From Cymbomonas tetramitiformis (lineage: Eukaryota > Chlorophyta > Pyramimonadophyceae > Pyramimonadales > Pyramimonadaceae): a stretch of 64,000 bases of DNA. Numbering within the stretch: the first letter of the stretch is position 1; every line of letters starts with the position of its first letter. This document shows, one piece after another, positions 1 through 10,479 of this stretch. Under the pieces are notes generated by a model. It did not search any database, had not been told where the DNA came from, and saw only the letters and a list, made by a program, of their open reading frames with translations. Location: contig LGRX02027232.1 of assembly GCA_001247695.2 (NCBI GenBank), positions 1 through 64,000 of the forward strand, written 5' to 3'. The position numbers were made by a program, and so were the translations under genes.

Positions 1-9
1 GATACAGAA

Positions 10-2587
10 ATGGCGAAGACCAAAGCTATGGACTGCATTCTAGAAAACCTGGTTGCGGTCTTTGGGGCGCTGTCGAGTGGGAATTCTAACTTGAACGAGG
101 AACACAAGCTTGCAGTGGCGGCCGCAGTGTTTGGCGAGAACATGCAAGAGGGGCACGTGTTAACCGCAGCGACAACAATGTTAGGCGTGCATAAGCGTGT
201 AGGATATGCGGGCATCACGGGGCATAAAAACATGCTGGCGGGTGCGAGGGTTGGCAATGCCGAGCGTGCACGAAGGAGCTTGCACGTGGGTGTGACGCGC
301 CCGAGGCGACGTGGGCGTCGTTCAGGGTGCATGGCGGAAGCCACTTGTGCACTCATCCGCGACTTTTGGTTGCACCCGGACAACACGCGCGTGAGTCCTT
401 GTAAGAAGGACGTGGTGTTGGCAAGAGATCCACACACGGGGAAGCTTAAGACGCCCCGTGAGTACGTTAGCAAGCATTGGCTTGAGGCTTCGCAACTAGT
501 GGTGTACCGGAGATTTGTGGCGAAATATCCAAGCGTGAAGGTGGGGCAAAGGTCGTTTGAGAAGGCGGGAGTTTGTAAACCGCACAATGTGGTACGGTTG
601 AGAAGAAGGGACAACATCTCTTGTTGTTGTAGGTATCACGAGGACATGCGCATGGTGCTTAAAGGGTTCGACGAAGCACGGGAGGCGGTGCACAAGAAGT
701 GCCCGTGCAAGGATAAGAAGTGTTGCCCCCGAGTGCCACGGACGGCGGAGGAAAAGAGGGAGAGCGCGGTGGGTGCGCCGACGGGGCAAGTATGTGGCAT
801 CGTGAAGGCGGGGAAGTCTAGCTACCTCCACGTTCGCGGAGAGTCTGTTGTGCCCGCGTGAAGGGGATAAGCACCGCATAGAGTGCCTGTTGCAAACCTG
901 CAAACAGTGCGGAGGTTTGAAGAACTTTAAAGTGTGCGAGAAGGAGGTGCAATATGCGGAGGAGGTGAGGTGGTCGTGCTATGAGACTCTTAGTACGGGC
1001 AAGTACGACGACGAAGGGAAAGAGGTTAGGAGGTTGCAGTTTTTGCAGAAGAAGACGAAATTGGGGGCGTTGATATCTAAGCTGCAAACGCTGTTGCTGG
1101 GGCACGAACCGGGGAAGTCGCCAAACTGTCGGTGCAATGGACGCTTTCTGTGTGAGGACGCGGCGTCGGAATCGTGGAAGTGGCGGAGGCTAAATGGTGT
1201 CGGGGACTGCCCGTTTTTGCGTCCCTATGCTTACCATACATTCATGGCCTTGCACCAGCACCGTCAATTTAAGACGTGTATCACGGATTTGCCGTTGGGG
1301 CATACGGCGTGGTGTTTCGACTTCTCCGAGAACCATTCGTTGAACATCCCGAGGGAAGTTCAGAGTTTGCACTGGGTGGTGAAGCAGGCTACTGTGTTGG
1401 TGTGTGTATTATGGCGGCACGCGTGCAAGGAAGTCGATGGGGTATAGTCCACGGCGGAGAACCCGGTTGTGATAAAGGACTATGTGTACTTTATCAGTGA
1501 TGACCGCAAGCATGATCACAGATTCATTCAGTACATGCGAGAGGTGATCATCGAGGAGTACTTTGAGAAAAGGGGGATTCCGAAGCCAATATTTATTCAC
1601 GAATGGGCGGATGGCTGTGCTGGGCAGAACAAGTGCGCGGCGGGATTCGCGGACGTGGGAAACAGCAAAATGGAATGGTCGCTGGGGATTCCTTGTCAGC
1701 GGAACTTCTTTGAGACGGCGCATGCTAAAGGGGAGCAGGACGGAGCGGGGGCACACGTGAAGCATGCAGCGGCGGTGGCGGTAATTTCGGAGGGTGACAA
1801 ATGGTATGGGAAGATCTTGTGTGCGGCCGATCTCTATGCTTTTTGTGTGGAGAGGTTGCGCACACGCGCGGACACCAGCTACACGAAGTCGAGGGCCGCA
1901 TTCAATCAACGATTTTTTTATCTAGTTCCTGAGGACGCGACGAAAGAGGTGGCGGGAGGTTTGTCGGCGGTTGATCACACGGCGCGCATCGCATACAAAT
2001 CTTTGGAGCGCACTTTGCAACTGCATTCGGTGCGATCGGGCGTGGAGGGGAAGTTGCTGGTGCGCGACAGGACATGCTATTGCGTGTCATGCTATGCAGA
2101 ATGTGTGTCGTCAATGCCGACGTCCGAGAACTGTTTGGAGAGCTCGCATGTGGATTTGTGGAGGGAGGTGGAATTGACGCCCGCAACGGGTGCGGACGCG
2201 GCAAGGGTGCGGGAGTTGGTGGAGGAGTATGCGAGTGATGTGAGTGTAGCGGTGCGGCGCGGATGCATCATCGCGGTCCACCGAGACCCGGCGGACCGCA
2301 CACACGCCTACTACTTGGTGAAGGCGTTATCCGCCGTGACGGAGGTTGGACCTAGGGGGCGCCGAGATGACTATGGGCAATATTTTGCCCTGGGAGAATT
2401 TGTGGTTTCGGGGAGGTACTTTGAATGGGAAGATGCCGATGTGAGAGATGACTACATACTAGACACAAGTAAAAAGTGCTTGATCTCTTGTGAAGCCGTG
2501 CGTGCAACCGATGTGCGCCTAGTTAAAAGAGGGGATGTGTACAAGATGCCTGCTGCCGAGCATGAGCGCGTGACATCACTGTTGTAA
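10..2587 (+). pseudogene. broken transposase-like gene, Cys/Lys-rich N-terminus
   Basis: Three consecutive open segments read as one protein: 10-861 (frame 1), then frame 2 from about 830 to 1447, then frame 2 again from 1448 to 2587 after a TAG at 1445-1447. The segments are broken by a 1-nt shift near 830-860 and by that stop. The N-terminal part is basic and Cys-rich. The third segment has FISDDRKHDHRF, then DGCAGQNKC (about 1609-1635), then HAKGEQDGAGAHVK (about 1717-1760). This spacing of Asp and His/Lys-Gly motifs matches uncharacterised DDE-type transposase-like proteins. The C-terminus has a small YYLVKAL...YGQYFALGEF module. Either it is a decayed transposon gene or the lesions are assembly errors. 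The family assignment is inference; the lesions are directly visible. It lies just outside the inverted satellite cassette at 2.7-9.2 kb and could be that element's transposase. Confidence 0.55.
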
Positions 2588-2699
2588 TTTTGGCATTCAA
2601 ATATATAGTATGGGATTTGGCATTCACAATGCAATAATGATAACATTTTTTGCATATTTATGCTCAAGCATTTGAACAAACTTGGGGTATCACAATTTT

Positions 2700-3278
2700 G
2701 ATGTGACGCGCATGCATGCCAAGTGCAAAACACGATTTCCTGCGGTTTGCAGTGCCCAAAATGGCCCCGCACGACTACTCCAAAACCCTAAATGTCAAAA
2801 AATAACATTTTTGAGTTTGTCTAAACCTTCTCCAAACTTCTCCAAAAATATCAAGCCGTATAACAACATTTACCGAAATTATGCACTTTATAGCGGACCC
2901 CGCATACGCGAAACCCCTGCTCTCACAGCCAATATTTCACCCGCCAGCAACCCTAAAACCCTAAAATCTTGGCTATGCAACTTTCTAGTGCCTTCAACTA
3001 ACTTGGTGCACCTTCCCAGACTCGGCGATGACCTTTATCAACACATTCATGTGACGCGCATGCATGCCAAGTGCAAAACACGATTTCCTGCGGTTTGCAG
3101 TGACCAAAATGGCCCCGCACGACTACTCCTAAACCCTAAATGTCAAAATTTTATATTTTTGAGTTTGTCCAAACCTTCTCCAAACTTCTCCAAAAATATC
3201 AAGCCGTATAATAACATTTTCCGAAATTATGCACTTAAGTATGTAACCCCCGTCCACCCACGCGTGCCACATGCCATG
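2700..3278 (+). repeat. ~350-bp satellite, left block (about 1.6 units)
   Basis: The unit starts at GACGCGCATGCATGCC and recurs 350 bp later (about 2704 and 3054). Each full unit contains the CCCTAAA heptamer several times and the phrase TTCTCCAAAAATATCAAGCC. The block ends with CCACCCACGCGTGCCACATG near 3277. The same boundary sequence ends the blocks at 15178 (same strand) and 8294 (opposite strand). No credible gene; short open frames here translate the satellite. Confidence 0.85.
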
Positions 3279-3500
3279 TGCGAGCTCGTATAGAGATTTC
3301 CTATCCGGTAATGTTACGAGCCACACCGGTTAACACACAGGTGCACGGAGGGTTTCCTATGGGGGGCATATTGTTCTCGGGAGGTTTGCCGTGCTCACCA
3401 TGTATATACTCCTGTCGTTTGCATGCAACTACATGTTGTGCGCTTCCCGGTGGCATATCGTTGCTGAGGAAGTCACACGGTGTTCGTGTTGCGTGCTGTC
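3279..3500 (+). repeat. upstream region, copy 1 of a 5' direct repeat
   Basis: This ~220-bp segment, beginning ATGTGCGAGCTCGT, recurs at 6751-6990 with about 85-90% identity by eye. Shared phrases include GGTGCACGGAGGGTTTCCTA and GTTGTGCGCTTCCCGGTGGC. Each copy sits directly upstream of an OTU-domain reading frame, so it may hold a promoter or 5' UTR. Similarity ends at the start of each coding region. Confidence 0.7.
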
Positions 3501-3506
3501 GCACAG

Positions 3507-6500
3507 ATGTTCCCCGACTGCCCGCCCGAGGTTGCCCACGGCGATGACGCTGCATCTAAACAAGTCGAGGAAGAACTACTAGAGGATCATGTCCATAGGA
3601 TCCCGCCTCCCGACACCGTGAAACCAGTCGGGCACAACGAAGCAGGCTTTCTGCCTATTATGCCCAAAAACCTGACACCCGATGTCCTGCGCGACTTGCC
3701 ATCGTGGGCGTATCCGTCTGATCGCCCTCCCCCGGCAGAGCGCACCGTGGAAGACGGGGAGGCATTCACCTTGGATTGGAAGTGGTCCGTGCAGATGCTG
3801 GATGCGGCCTGCTCGGAGGTCGTCCTGAAGGAAATCATTGACATTTGCGACCGGCACCTGGTTGCCAGTGCCAGTTGGAAAGATATGTATTACAGGTGGC
3901 GCAGTGGAGCATCTGAGGTATCCCTGCCTACCCTCCGGGAGCACTACGCGCTGTGGCGCAAGGGCGTGACAGCTGGCGTTACAACGGAGGACACCTTGGG
4001 CGACCCTCGTGACTGGGTGCAAGTCGTGGATGCCTCGATGATGCGCGCGACCCAGGAAAAAACGGAGTGCGAGGATGAGCTCGCGCAGCAACGTAGTGAG
4101 CACACGGACGGGTTTAATGCTATGCTCACCGTGTTCATGACGTATGTGGTGGACTACCACTTGCTGAAGGCTGAGGTCCTGTTCTCTCATAAGGAAATCG
4201 GCGCGGACTTCACATCCGGATCTCATCAACTGGGTGAAGGCGCGCGCTATACCATACAGGCCGACTGGCATGTTGGGCACTGGCTATTCCCATCCATCTT
4301 CACCACCGTGAAGCATGGCCTTGTGGACGACAGGCTGCGGTCTGGGATTTTTGATGCTACGGGAATGGAGGTGAAGCGGACCTACGACAAGCCGTCGCCT
4401 CTAGGGCGGGACCTCGAGAGCTTTATACAGTTCCATCACACCGATACCAAGTTTCCCAAGGAAGGCAAGGGATCCTGGGGCTGGCCGGATTACGACGTGT
4501 TCTCATGTGGCCTGTTGCTGAGGGCCCAATGCCTGACGGAGGTGCTACCCGAACCGCAGCGGGCCTGCCATTGGGACAGGTTTTGCTCGATGGATTACAG
4601 CCTCGTGGTTCAAAACTCCAGGCATGGCGATCCCACTTCGGCTCCCTTCCGTCGTGTTCACCTCGGGGGTCCCATGGGAACACTGTGGTTCTGGCCAGCC
4701 GACCGCATGGCGCACCGCGGTCTTTCTCCAAGTGGGCGCCTCCCGCTCGACCGTACTCGTCCTAAGCAGTTCTACTTCGTGATCTACTCCGCAGCCAGAG
4801 TGCGTACTAAGGCAACCATTGAGCTGAATAACGTGGTACTCGGCAGCCCGCACAGTGTCATCTCGCAATATGGCTTGGCGTGCCGCATGACGTGCGTCGC
4901 GTGTGGAGACGAAATACGATTTGCGAGAGGCTACGACACCTTGCCAGGTGTTTGGGCGTGTTCCCTGTGCAGATCAGGCGTTCTGGGTTGTGACGCTTTG
5001 CGTACTATCGGAGCCGTGATGTGTGGTCCGTGCCAGCGTGTGCGGCGCGAAGCTAAAGCCCGGGCGCCACTATCCGCGCATGAGAAGCACCCGGGGCAGG
5101 CGGCCACATTGGCCGATTACTGCCAGTTAAACGAGGCCGAGGCGAAGCTGCATGCACTCCTGAATGTGGAGGACCTAGGCCTTGCTTGGAACAAACTCCG
5201 CGGGGTGCTCGGCGCTGAGGCGTGGGGACGCGCGGACGACACGGTGAAGCACAGGATCGCCAACCTGACTTGGGGTGACGGTGAACATCCAACTGGTGAA
5301 CGTCCGCCGGCGCGGCCTTTGCAGGACTCTGGCGACGGCATTACTGCTCTCTGGGACCGACGGGCTACCCGTGACGATGCATTCTCATCTTTTGACGATC
5401 ACCAGTTGTACCGGGAACTGGGTGTCTGCTGCCCGGGCTTGCGTAGTGTCGTTTTCGGTATGCTTACCGCGTTGAACGCGCAGCGCCTGCGGACAGCCGG
5501 TATTCCTCTTGGCGCGGACAAGTCCTACAAGAAACAACACCTGTTCCATACGGACGCGGAGGGCGGGCTGCATGTGAACATACGTGTTGCTAAACTCTTG
5601 CAAAGTGCTGATCAGCTGGACCTGGATTTCGCAAAGAAAGTGGCTGCGAAGCTGTCGCACCGATGGGATCCCGGACATGCACGATCCCTCGTCGTGCGAT
5701 GCGATTGTGCATACGAGACTGGTGGAGATGCGTCGCGAGCGATGCCCGGCAAGTGCATCGTGCGGGCAAGTGCATCCCATAAAGACCATGGGGAGTACCG
5801 CGTGCGTGCTCTGGGTGCGTGCCGTAACCAACAGAGAAGCAAGGCAGCAGCCGAGCCTTCCACGGATCTCGCTTCTGAGGAGGCATTGCGAGCGGCAACC
5901 GCAAACGGTTTCCAGCCAAACACTGTTCCGCCAAACTTTGCACCAGGCATGCGTGTTTCGTTCGGTACCGATGACGTCATCCTAATGCCCACGGACCCCC
6001 GGGGGCGTATATTGGAGGCATCCTTCGACCATCCCGACGAGATTTTCCCTGATGTGCTGCCGTTAGCACGTCGCGTGCTCGCTCACGTGCATTGGCCGCT
6101 CGAGGGGAATGCAGACCGTTTTACTTCTCTCGCGGAGTTCGAGCAGGCCTTGGACAACCACGGCCTGCGACGAGTCCAGACAATAGGGGACGGCAACTGC
6201 TGGCTGCACGCCTTGGGTGTACACATTCCGGAAGTGCTTGCAAAGGGTTCCTCCGTGAAGGTCCAAACAATGAACTTCCGTATCGCCATCTGCGCGTCGT
6301 ACGATTGCAATCGGCAGCTTTACCCCCCCGGGATGCTGGACGTTATTCCTGATGAAGGAGCGCCGCCAATGCGCAAAATCCTACTTACTCCCCAAGCATA
6401 CAACGAACCGCAGTTCCTCCATATCATTGCGAACATGCTTCGGCGAGTTATTCAGGTGTACACTCTGTGGCCGATGGTCGACGTGCCAGGGGTGGGGTGC

Positions 6501-6731
6501 AATGTTCCCACCGATACCGATGCTTTGGCACAATACTTGCCGCCTTTCAGCATGAAATATATTTGCCCACATCCGTCACTGGGCTTGGCTAGCCGTGAAC
6601 CGGTACGAGTCGCCCATTACGTTCAATTTGATAAGTTTCCTGGACACTACGAGCGGATCGAGGCAATTCCAGATCCAGGTAGATACCCGTGTACACACCG
6701 TCGTGAGGTGCTGTTTTCGAATTGTCTCTAG
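3507..6731 (+). CDS. OTU-type cysteine protease domain protein, 1074 aa
   Basis: One uninterrupted frame. The ATG at 3507 is preferred because the frame upstream lies in the duplicated leader. OTU proteases are papain-like cysteine proteases, mostly deubiquitinases, and the C-terminal domain shows the hallmark GDGNCWLHALG with Asp895 and Cys898 and a downstream GHYERI with His1047 as candidate catalytic histidine. A Cys-rich zinc-ribbon-like region (CVACGD..., further CxxC pairs) lies near residues 463-515. The N-terminal ~450 residues match nothing I recognise. The gene is far longer than a bare OTU domain (about 130-200 aa). It lies inside the cassette flanked by inverted satellites and is followed by a second OTU-like gene with the same leader. 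OTU domains also occur in transposon-encoded proteins, so it may be cargo or part of an element. No lesion seen. Substrate unknown. Confidence 0.7.
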   Translation: MFPDCPPEVAHGDDAASKQVEEELLEDHVHRIPPPDTVKPVGHNEAGFLPIMPKNLTPDVLRDLPSWAYPSDRPPPAERTVEDGEAFTLDWKWSVQMLDAACSEVVLKEIIDICDRHLVASASWKDMYYRWRSGASEVSLPTLREHYALWRKGVTAGVTTEDTLGDPRDWVQVVDASMMRATQEKTECEDELAQQRSEHTDGFNAMLTVFMTYVVDYHLLKAEVLFSHKEIGADFTSGSHQLGEGARYTIQADWHVGHWLFPSIFTTVKHGLVDDRLRSGIFDATGMEVKRTYDKPSPLGRDLESFIQFHHTDTKFPKEGKGSWGWPDYDVFSCGLLLRAQCLTEVLPEPQRACHWDRFCSMDYSLVVQNSRHGDPTSAPFRRVHLGGPMGTLWFWPADRMAHRGLSPSGRLPLDRTRPKQFYFVIYSAARVRTKATIELNNVVLGSPHSVISQYGLACRMTCVACGDEIRFARGYDTLPGVWACSLCRSGVLGCDALRTIGAVMCGPCQRVRREAKARAPLSAHEKHPGQAATLADYCQLNEAEAKLHALLNVEDLGLAWNKLRGVLGAEAWGRADDTVKHRIANLTWGDGEHPTGERPPARPLQDSGDGITALWDRRATRDDAFSSFDDHQLYRELGVCCPGLRSVVFGMLTALNAQRLRTAGIPLGADKSYKKQHLFHTDAEGGLHVNIRVAKLLQSADQLDLDFAKKVAAKLSHRWDPGHARSLVVRCDCAYETGGDASRAMPGKCIVRASASHKDHGEYRVRALGACRNQQRSKAAAEPSTDLASEEALRAATANGFQPNTVPPNFAPGMRVSFGTDDVILMPTDPRGRILEASFDHPDEIFPDVLPLARRVLAHVHWPLEGNADRFTSLAEFEQALDNHGLRRVQTIGDGNCWLHALGVHIPEVLAKGSSVKVQTMNFRIAICASYDCNRQLYPPGMLDVIPDEGAPPMRKILLTPQAYNEPQFLHIIANMLRRVIQVYTLWPMVDVPGVGCNVPTDTDALAQYLPPFSMKYICPHPSLGLASREPVRVAHYVQFDKFPGHYERIEAIPDPGRYPCTHRREVLFSNCL

Positions 6732-6750
6732 GGGTATTGGGGTTGCTTTG

Positions 6751-6990
6751 GTATGTGCGAGCTCGTGTAGAGATTCTTTACCTGGTAATGTTACGAGTCA
6801 CGTTGGTTAACACACAGGTGCACGGAGGGTTTCCTATGGGAGACATATTGTTCCGTGCTCACCTTGTTGGAGGTTTACCGTCCGCACCTTGTTTAGACTC
6901 CTGTTGCTTGCATGCGACTACATGTTGTGCGCTTCCCGGTGGCATATCGTTCGCCAGGAAGTCACACCGTGTTCGTGTTGCCCGGCAGCA
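6751..6990 (+). repeat. upstream region, copy 2 of the 5' direct repeat
   Basis: Second copy of the 3279-3500 sequence, starting 20 bp after the stop of the long OTU gene. It contains a small insertion (CGTGCTCACCTTGTTGGAG) relative to copy 1. It immediately precedes the short OTU-like frame at 7018, which suggests that gene plus promoter were duplicated and the coding parts then diverged. Confidence 0.7.
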
Positions 6991-7017
6991 CAACATGTCG
7001 TTGTAGCCCGGCAGAGC

Positions 7018-7536
7018 ATGTACGGCCTGGGGTTGCTTACCTATGCCTGTGATGTGTGTATGTACCAGAGGGAGCCATGGACCACACGCAGTAGTGTGCA
7101 GTACCCGGTGTGTCGCTCGTTACGACAATGGTTGGTGGTGCCGGTGCCGAAGGACGGAAAATGTTTCATCTGGGCCTTGGCGATGGCTGTCTACGGCACT
7201 CGGGATGTGACTCGTGGAGCCGTGGCGGTGATAGCGGCTCGCATTGCCTGGGGTCATACGCAGACCGGCATCCGGCGCGAGCAACAACGCCAACTGTGCG
7301 AAGAATACAATTGTCACTGGGGACACTTGACGGGCAGCACACTGAGGATCTACTCGGAATGTAGATATGAGAATGTCCTCCCGCTGAGCCTCAGCACACC
7401 TTGTCACGTAGACCTAGTACAATTTAGAGGGAAGCGACCCTCCTTGTGTAGGATTTCCGAGCTACGTTCAATCGGGATCTCGGTACAGTACACCTGCTCA
7501 ACGGATGTTGAAGCTTCCATCGATCTAACCATCTAA
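7018..7536 (+). CDS. short OTU-like protein, 172 aa
   Basis: The ATG at 7018 follows the duplicated leader. VPVPKDGKCFIWALAMAVYG gives an OTU-like Asp-Gly-x-Cys motif with Cys49, comparable with GDGNCWLHALG in the upstream gene. The remaining ~120 residues contain no obvious catalytic His in an xHYxx context, so activity is doubtful. It may be a divergent or truncated paralogue of the OTU domain of the preceding gene. The next 280 bp contain short GGGGACC-rich direct repeats (CAATCCTTTTGGGGACC twice near 7608 and 7645). Confidence 0.5.
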   Translation: MYGLGLLTYACDVCMYQREPWTTRSSVQYPVCRSLRQWLVVPVPKDGKCFIWALAMAVYGTRDVTRGAVAVIAARIAWGHTQTGIRREQQRQLCEEYNCHWGHLTGSTLRIYSECRYENVLPLSLSTPCHVDLVQFRGKRPSLCRISELRSIGISVQYTCSTDVEASIDLTI

Positions 7537-7819
7537 TCATCGTAAGCTCCTTGTTATATGGAATGTTATATGCTGGCGTGAAGCGATTCCAGAAGCTACT
7601 TGTTGCCAATCCTTTTGGGGACCCTTGTGGGGATCCCAAGTTCCCAATCCTTTTGGGGACCACTCGAGGGCACCTTGCGTGTACCGATTACCCGCTCGCT
7701 GCCTTGTGCCCGCCGGTACACTTCGTGTTAGTGCATTCCAGCTCCCTATGTCATGGTGATGGTCCGTGCACGGGGCATATGTCGGGATGCAGGTCGAGTA
7801 GCACACATACCTCGGTAGA

Positions 7820-8347
7820 GTGGGCTTGCATCGTTGGCAACTCATAAAACTGTGGGGACAAGAGGGTCGAGCCCAGCAGGGCTTTTGGCCAGAGAGTGAT
7901 TCCGACAGCTTCGGGGAGCACGCCCTTGCACTGTTGAATGACGTCTACGGTGAGAGTCGGCTACAGCATGCTCGGTATGCCATGGTCGGCGAGTGTTCTC
8001 TGACACCGGGAGCAAGCTACTTCGAGTTTGCTGGGGTGCCCCGTCCGGGTTGGGCGGTCCCTGAGTTTGGCGAAGGCTTGCTGCGTATACGTGTGTACAC
8101 CACCCCCATGGACGGCGGTGACTGCCATGGATGGTGGGGTGAGGTAGTGCTCGTCCGTGGTCCGTGGGCACACCCATGCCTTCACTACACTAACGCCTTC
8201 CAGTCGTTTTTCGTTACCAGTTTGCACCGTGACCTCACGGATGCCCCCACCGTTGCCAGCCCCCCTGCGGTTGGGGCTGTCTCGAGGGTATTGACATCCA
8301 CCCAGCTTGGGGCATGTGGCACGCGTGGGTGGTACGTTTATGCATAA
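7820..8347 (+). CDS. hypothetical protein inside the right satellite boundary
   Basis: Open frame of about 175 codons without an early ATG; the first ATG is at 7982 (MVGECSLTPG). It contains ESDSDSFGEHALALLNDVYG and several Trp/Gly-rich stretches. No family recognised. It ends within the boundary sequence that starts the inverted satellite block (GGCATGTGGCACGCGTGG near 8308), so its C-terminus is encoded by the repeat border. It may be an exon of a larger gene or a decayed frame. Confidence 0.35.
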   Translation: MGLHRWQLIKLWGQEGRAQQGFWPESDSDSFGEHALALLNDVYGESRLQHARYAMVGECSLTPGASYFEFAGVPRPGWAVPEFGEGLLRIRVYTTPMDGGDCHGWWGEVVLVRGPWAHPCLHYTNAFQSFFVTSLHRDLTDAPTVASPPAVGAVSRVLTSTQLGACGTRGWYVYA

Positions 8348-9235
8348 TTTGACGATTTTTCGAAAAAATGACATTTAGAAGTGTTAGAAGGTTGGAGAAG
8401 TTTGGAGAAGGTTTGGACAAACTCAAAAATGTAAAATTTTGACATTTCGGGTTTTGGAGTAGCCGTGCGGGGCCATTTCATTTACTGCAAATACCAGGGA
8501 ATCAAGTTGTGCACATGGAATGCTCGCGCGACACATTAATAAGTTTATAAAAGGCCATTACAAGGTTTGGGAAGGTACAACATGCTAATAGAAGGCAGTA
8601 AAAGGTTGCATATCAAATATTTTAGGGTTTTAGGGTTGCTGGCGGGGTGGTGTGGGTGAAATATTAGCTTGTGAGAGGGGGTTCGGCGTATGCGGGGTTC
8701 GCTATAAAGTGCACAATTTCGGGAAATGGTGATATTACACGGTTTGATACTTTTAGAGAAGTTTGGAGAAGGTTTGGACAAACTCAAAAATGTAAAATTT
8801 TGACGTTTAGGGTTTTGGAGTAGTCGTGCGGGGCCATTTTGGTCACTGCAAACGGCAGAAAATCGTGTTTTGCACTTGGCATGCATGCGCGGCAAATGAA
8901 TGTGTCGCTACGAGGCCAATGGCAAGTTTGTGAAGGTGCACCATGCTAGTAGAAGGCATTAGAAAGTTGCATAGCCCATATTTCATTGTTATCGGGTTGC
9001 GGGGCCGTGTGGGAGAGATACTAGCTGTGAGAGCGGAGGTTTTATTATGTATGGGCTATGGGGCGGGGCGCTATAAAGTGCATGTTGATTCCGGGAAATG
9101 ATATTATATGACTTAATATTTTTGGAGAACATTGGAGAAGGTTCGTAGAAACAAAACCGATGCAATATTTTGATATTTTAGGTTTTTGAGTAGCCGCGCG
9201 GGGCCAATTTGTTCACTGCAAATATCAGGGTGCCA
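8294..9235 (-). repeat. ~350-bp satellite, right block, inverted and diverged
   Basis: Reverse-complement copies of the 2700-3278 satellite, about 2.5 units, clearly more diverged toward 9235. It starts with the reverse complement of the conserved boundary (CACCCACGCGTGCCACATGC on the minus strand). Together with the left block it makes long inverted flanks around 3.28-8.30 kb. No gene seen. Confidence 0.8.
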
Positions 9236-9275
9236 TGTTATGCACACGGGAGATGTTTTTGAAAAGAGCAATTCA

Positions 9276-9545
9276 CTATGCAAGTGCATTTCCATGTTCA
9301 TATTTCCACGTTCATATACAACCTAATGTATGGATACTTGCAAGTGGCATTATGGTATACGGCTATTATTATCGTATGCAAAATTACGTACTATGCAAGA
9401 TGCTGCAACGGAAATATAGTGTATGCTTATGCGTATGCGCGAGATGCTGTAGTGAGCACAATGTGTGCGCTTGCACACATTGTGCAAGCGCAATGTGTGC
9501 AAGCGCTTGCACACATTGCAAGTGCTTGCAATGTGTGCTTGCACA
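9276..9545. repeat. CATGT/TGTGCAAGCG-rich palindromic tract
   Basis: Low-complexity tract of alternating CACACATT and GTGCAAGC blocks in both orientations. It includes a perfect 30-bp palindrome at 9490-9519 centred on AAGC/GCTT. No plausible gene. Confidence 0.7.
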
Positions 9546-9572
9546 ATTGAATTGCCGAGAGTGCGCCCACCT

Positions 9573-9632
9573 CGAGGCGGTCAGGGATTCAACCTGAGCT
9601 GACCGGTGGCGAACCGGTCAGGCTGCCGCCCC
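9573..9632 (-). tRNA. tRNA-like structure lacking a D arm
   Basis: On the minus strand a 7-bp acceptor helix (GGGGCGG with CCGCCTC, one G-T pair), an 8-bp stem with the 7-nt loop TTCGCCA, and a 5-bp T-arm (TCAGG/CCTGA) with loop TTGAATC fold in the right order. The loop would give a CGC (Ala-type) anticodon with T33. Only three nucleotides separate acceptor and anticodon stem, so a D arm is absent. D-armless tRNAs are known from mitochondria; in nuclear-type DNA this is more likely a SINE head, pseudogene or organelle-derived insert. Confidence 0.4.
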
Positions 9633-9774
9633 TATCACCTGAGACGTGCTGTGCTGTGCGAGATGCGAGATGCGGCGGTGAGCACAAATTGTGTGCGAAT
9701 GTATGTGCTTATGCATATCTGTATATCTATGCGGTGCGATGCTTTATACATATTCAACTATAAGGAGCGCTCAC

Positions 9775-10435
9775 CTTTAGTTGTGGGTCAAGAGTAGCTT
9801 TGGGTGCTGAGATCTCAGAAGCCTGAGATACAGGGGTCGCCGACGGCGCCAGTTGCAGTGAACTCTGCATCACAAAGGGCATACACGCAGTTGTGAGTGT
9901 TGCGAGGCATAGAACTAGAAATGCGTTGATACATTATATTTGGAATCTAGTAATTATGAGTTGCTGACCTTTTTAGGGACTACAGAAGCTGGCTCTTGGG
10001 TCGACTGTGGCGTAGTTCCACAGGTTGCGGCATATGAACCCTGCAACACACGATGCTGAAATTCTTTTGGCTAAGCCACATGTGAACGCAAGTAGTGTTA
10101 AGGTTAAGGTTCACTCACTTTTGTGGCGTCTGCAGCTTCGAAAATGAGTCTTTCGGGCGGGTTAACAAATGATTCTCGGAGGTCGGTCAGGTCGGTCAAT
10201 ACGGTTTATCGCCAAAAGAAATTAAAATAAAAATTCTGCCGAAATGTAACGCTTTGTGCCCCCCGCCCTGAGAACCACCTCCATGGCACGTCTTACATTT
10301 GATCGCCGGTGCAATAGTTTTGGGGACCGCACAATCGGGGACCACACATTTCTCTACAACCTTTTCTTGCTTCCTCGAAATAGCTTTCTTGACAGCCTTT
10401 GTTCCACGGTTGATCCCCATGTTTCTTGGGCAAGG
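9775..10435 (-). CDS. fragment of a spliced gene (at least two internal exons)
   Basis: Two minus-strand exons have good borders and stay open in phase 0. The first is 9969-10040 (acceptor TTGCAG, donor GTCAGC, 24 codons, GSYAATCGTTPQSTQ...). The second is 9775-9864 (acceptor GATGCAG, donor GTGAGC, 30 codons, Pro/Ser/Ala-rich). A third, upstream exon ends at 10119 before GTGAGTG in the matching phase. Further upstream, 10196-10420 encodes a Lys-rich peptide with CVVPDC and KCKTCHGG, probably a zinc-binding exon. The exact 5' structure and the downstream exons are unresolved. No family recognised; the Ser/Pro-rich part looks like a linker. Confidence 0.4.
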
Positions 10436-10479
10436 CGTGCTACTTACTCTTAGGTTTCAGGAGCATAAAGTCCATTAAG

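Noticed and set aside
3480..3506. Start of the long OTU frame at the GTG at 3480
   Set aside because: This part lies at the edge of the duplicated leader; the ATG at 3507 is a normal eukaryotic start.
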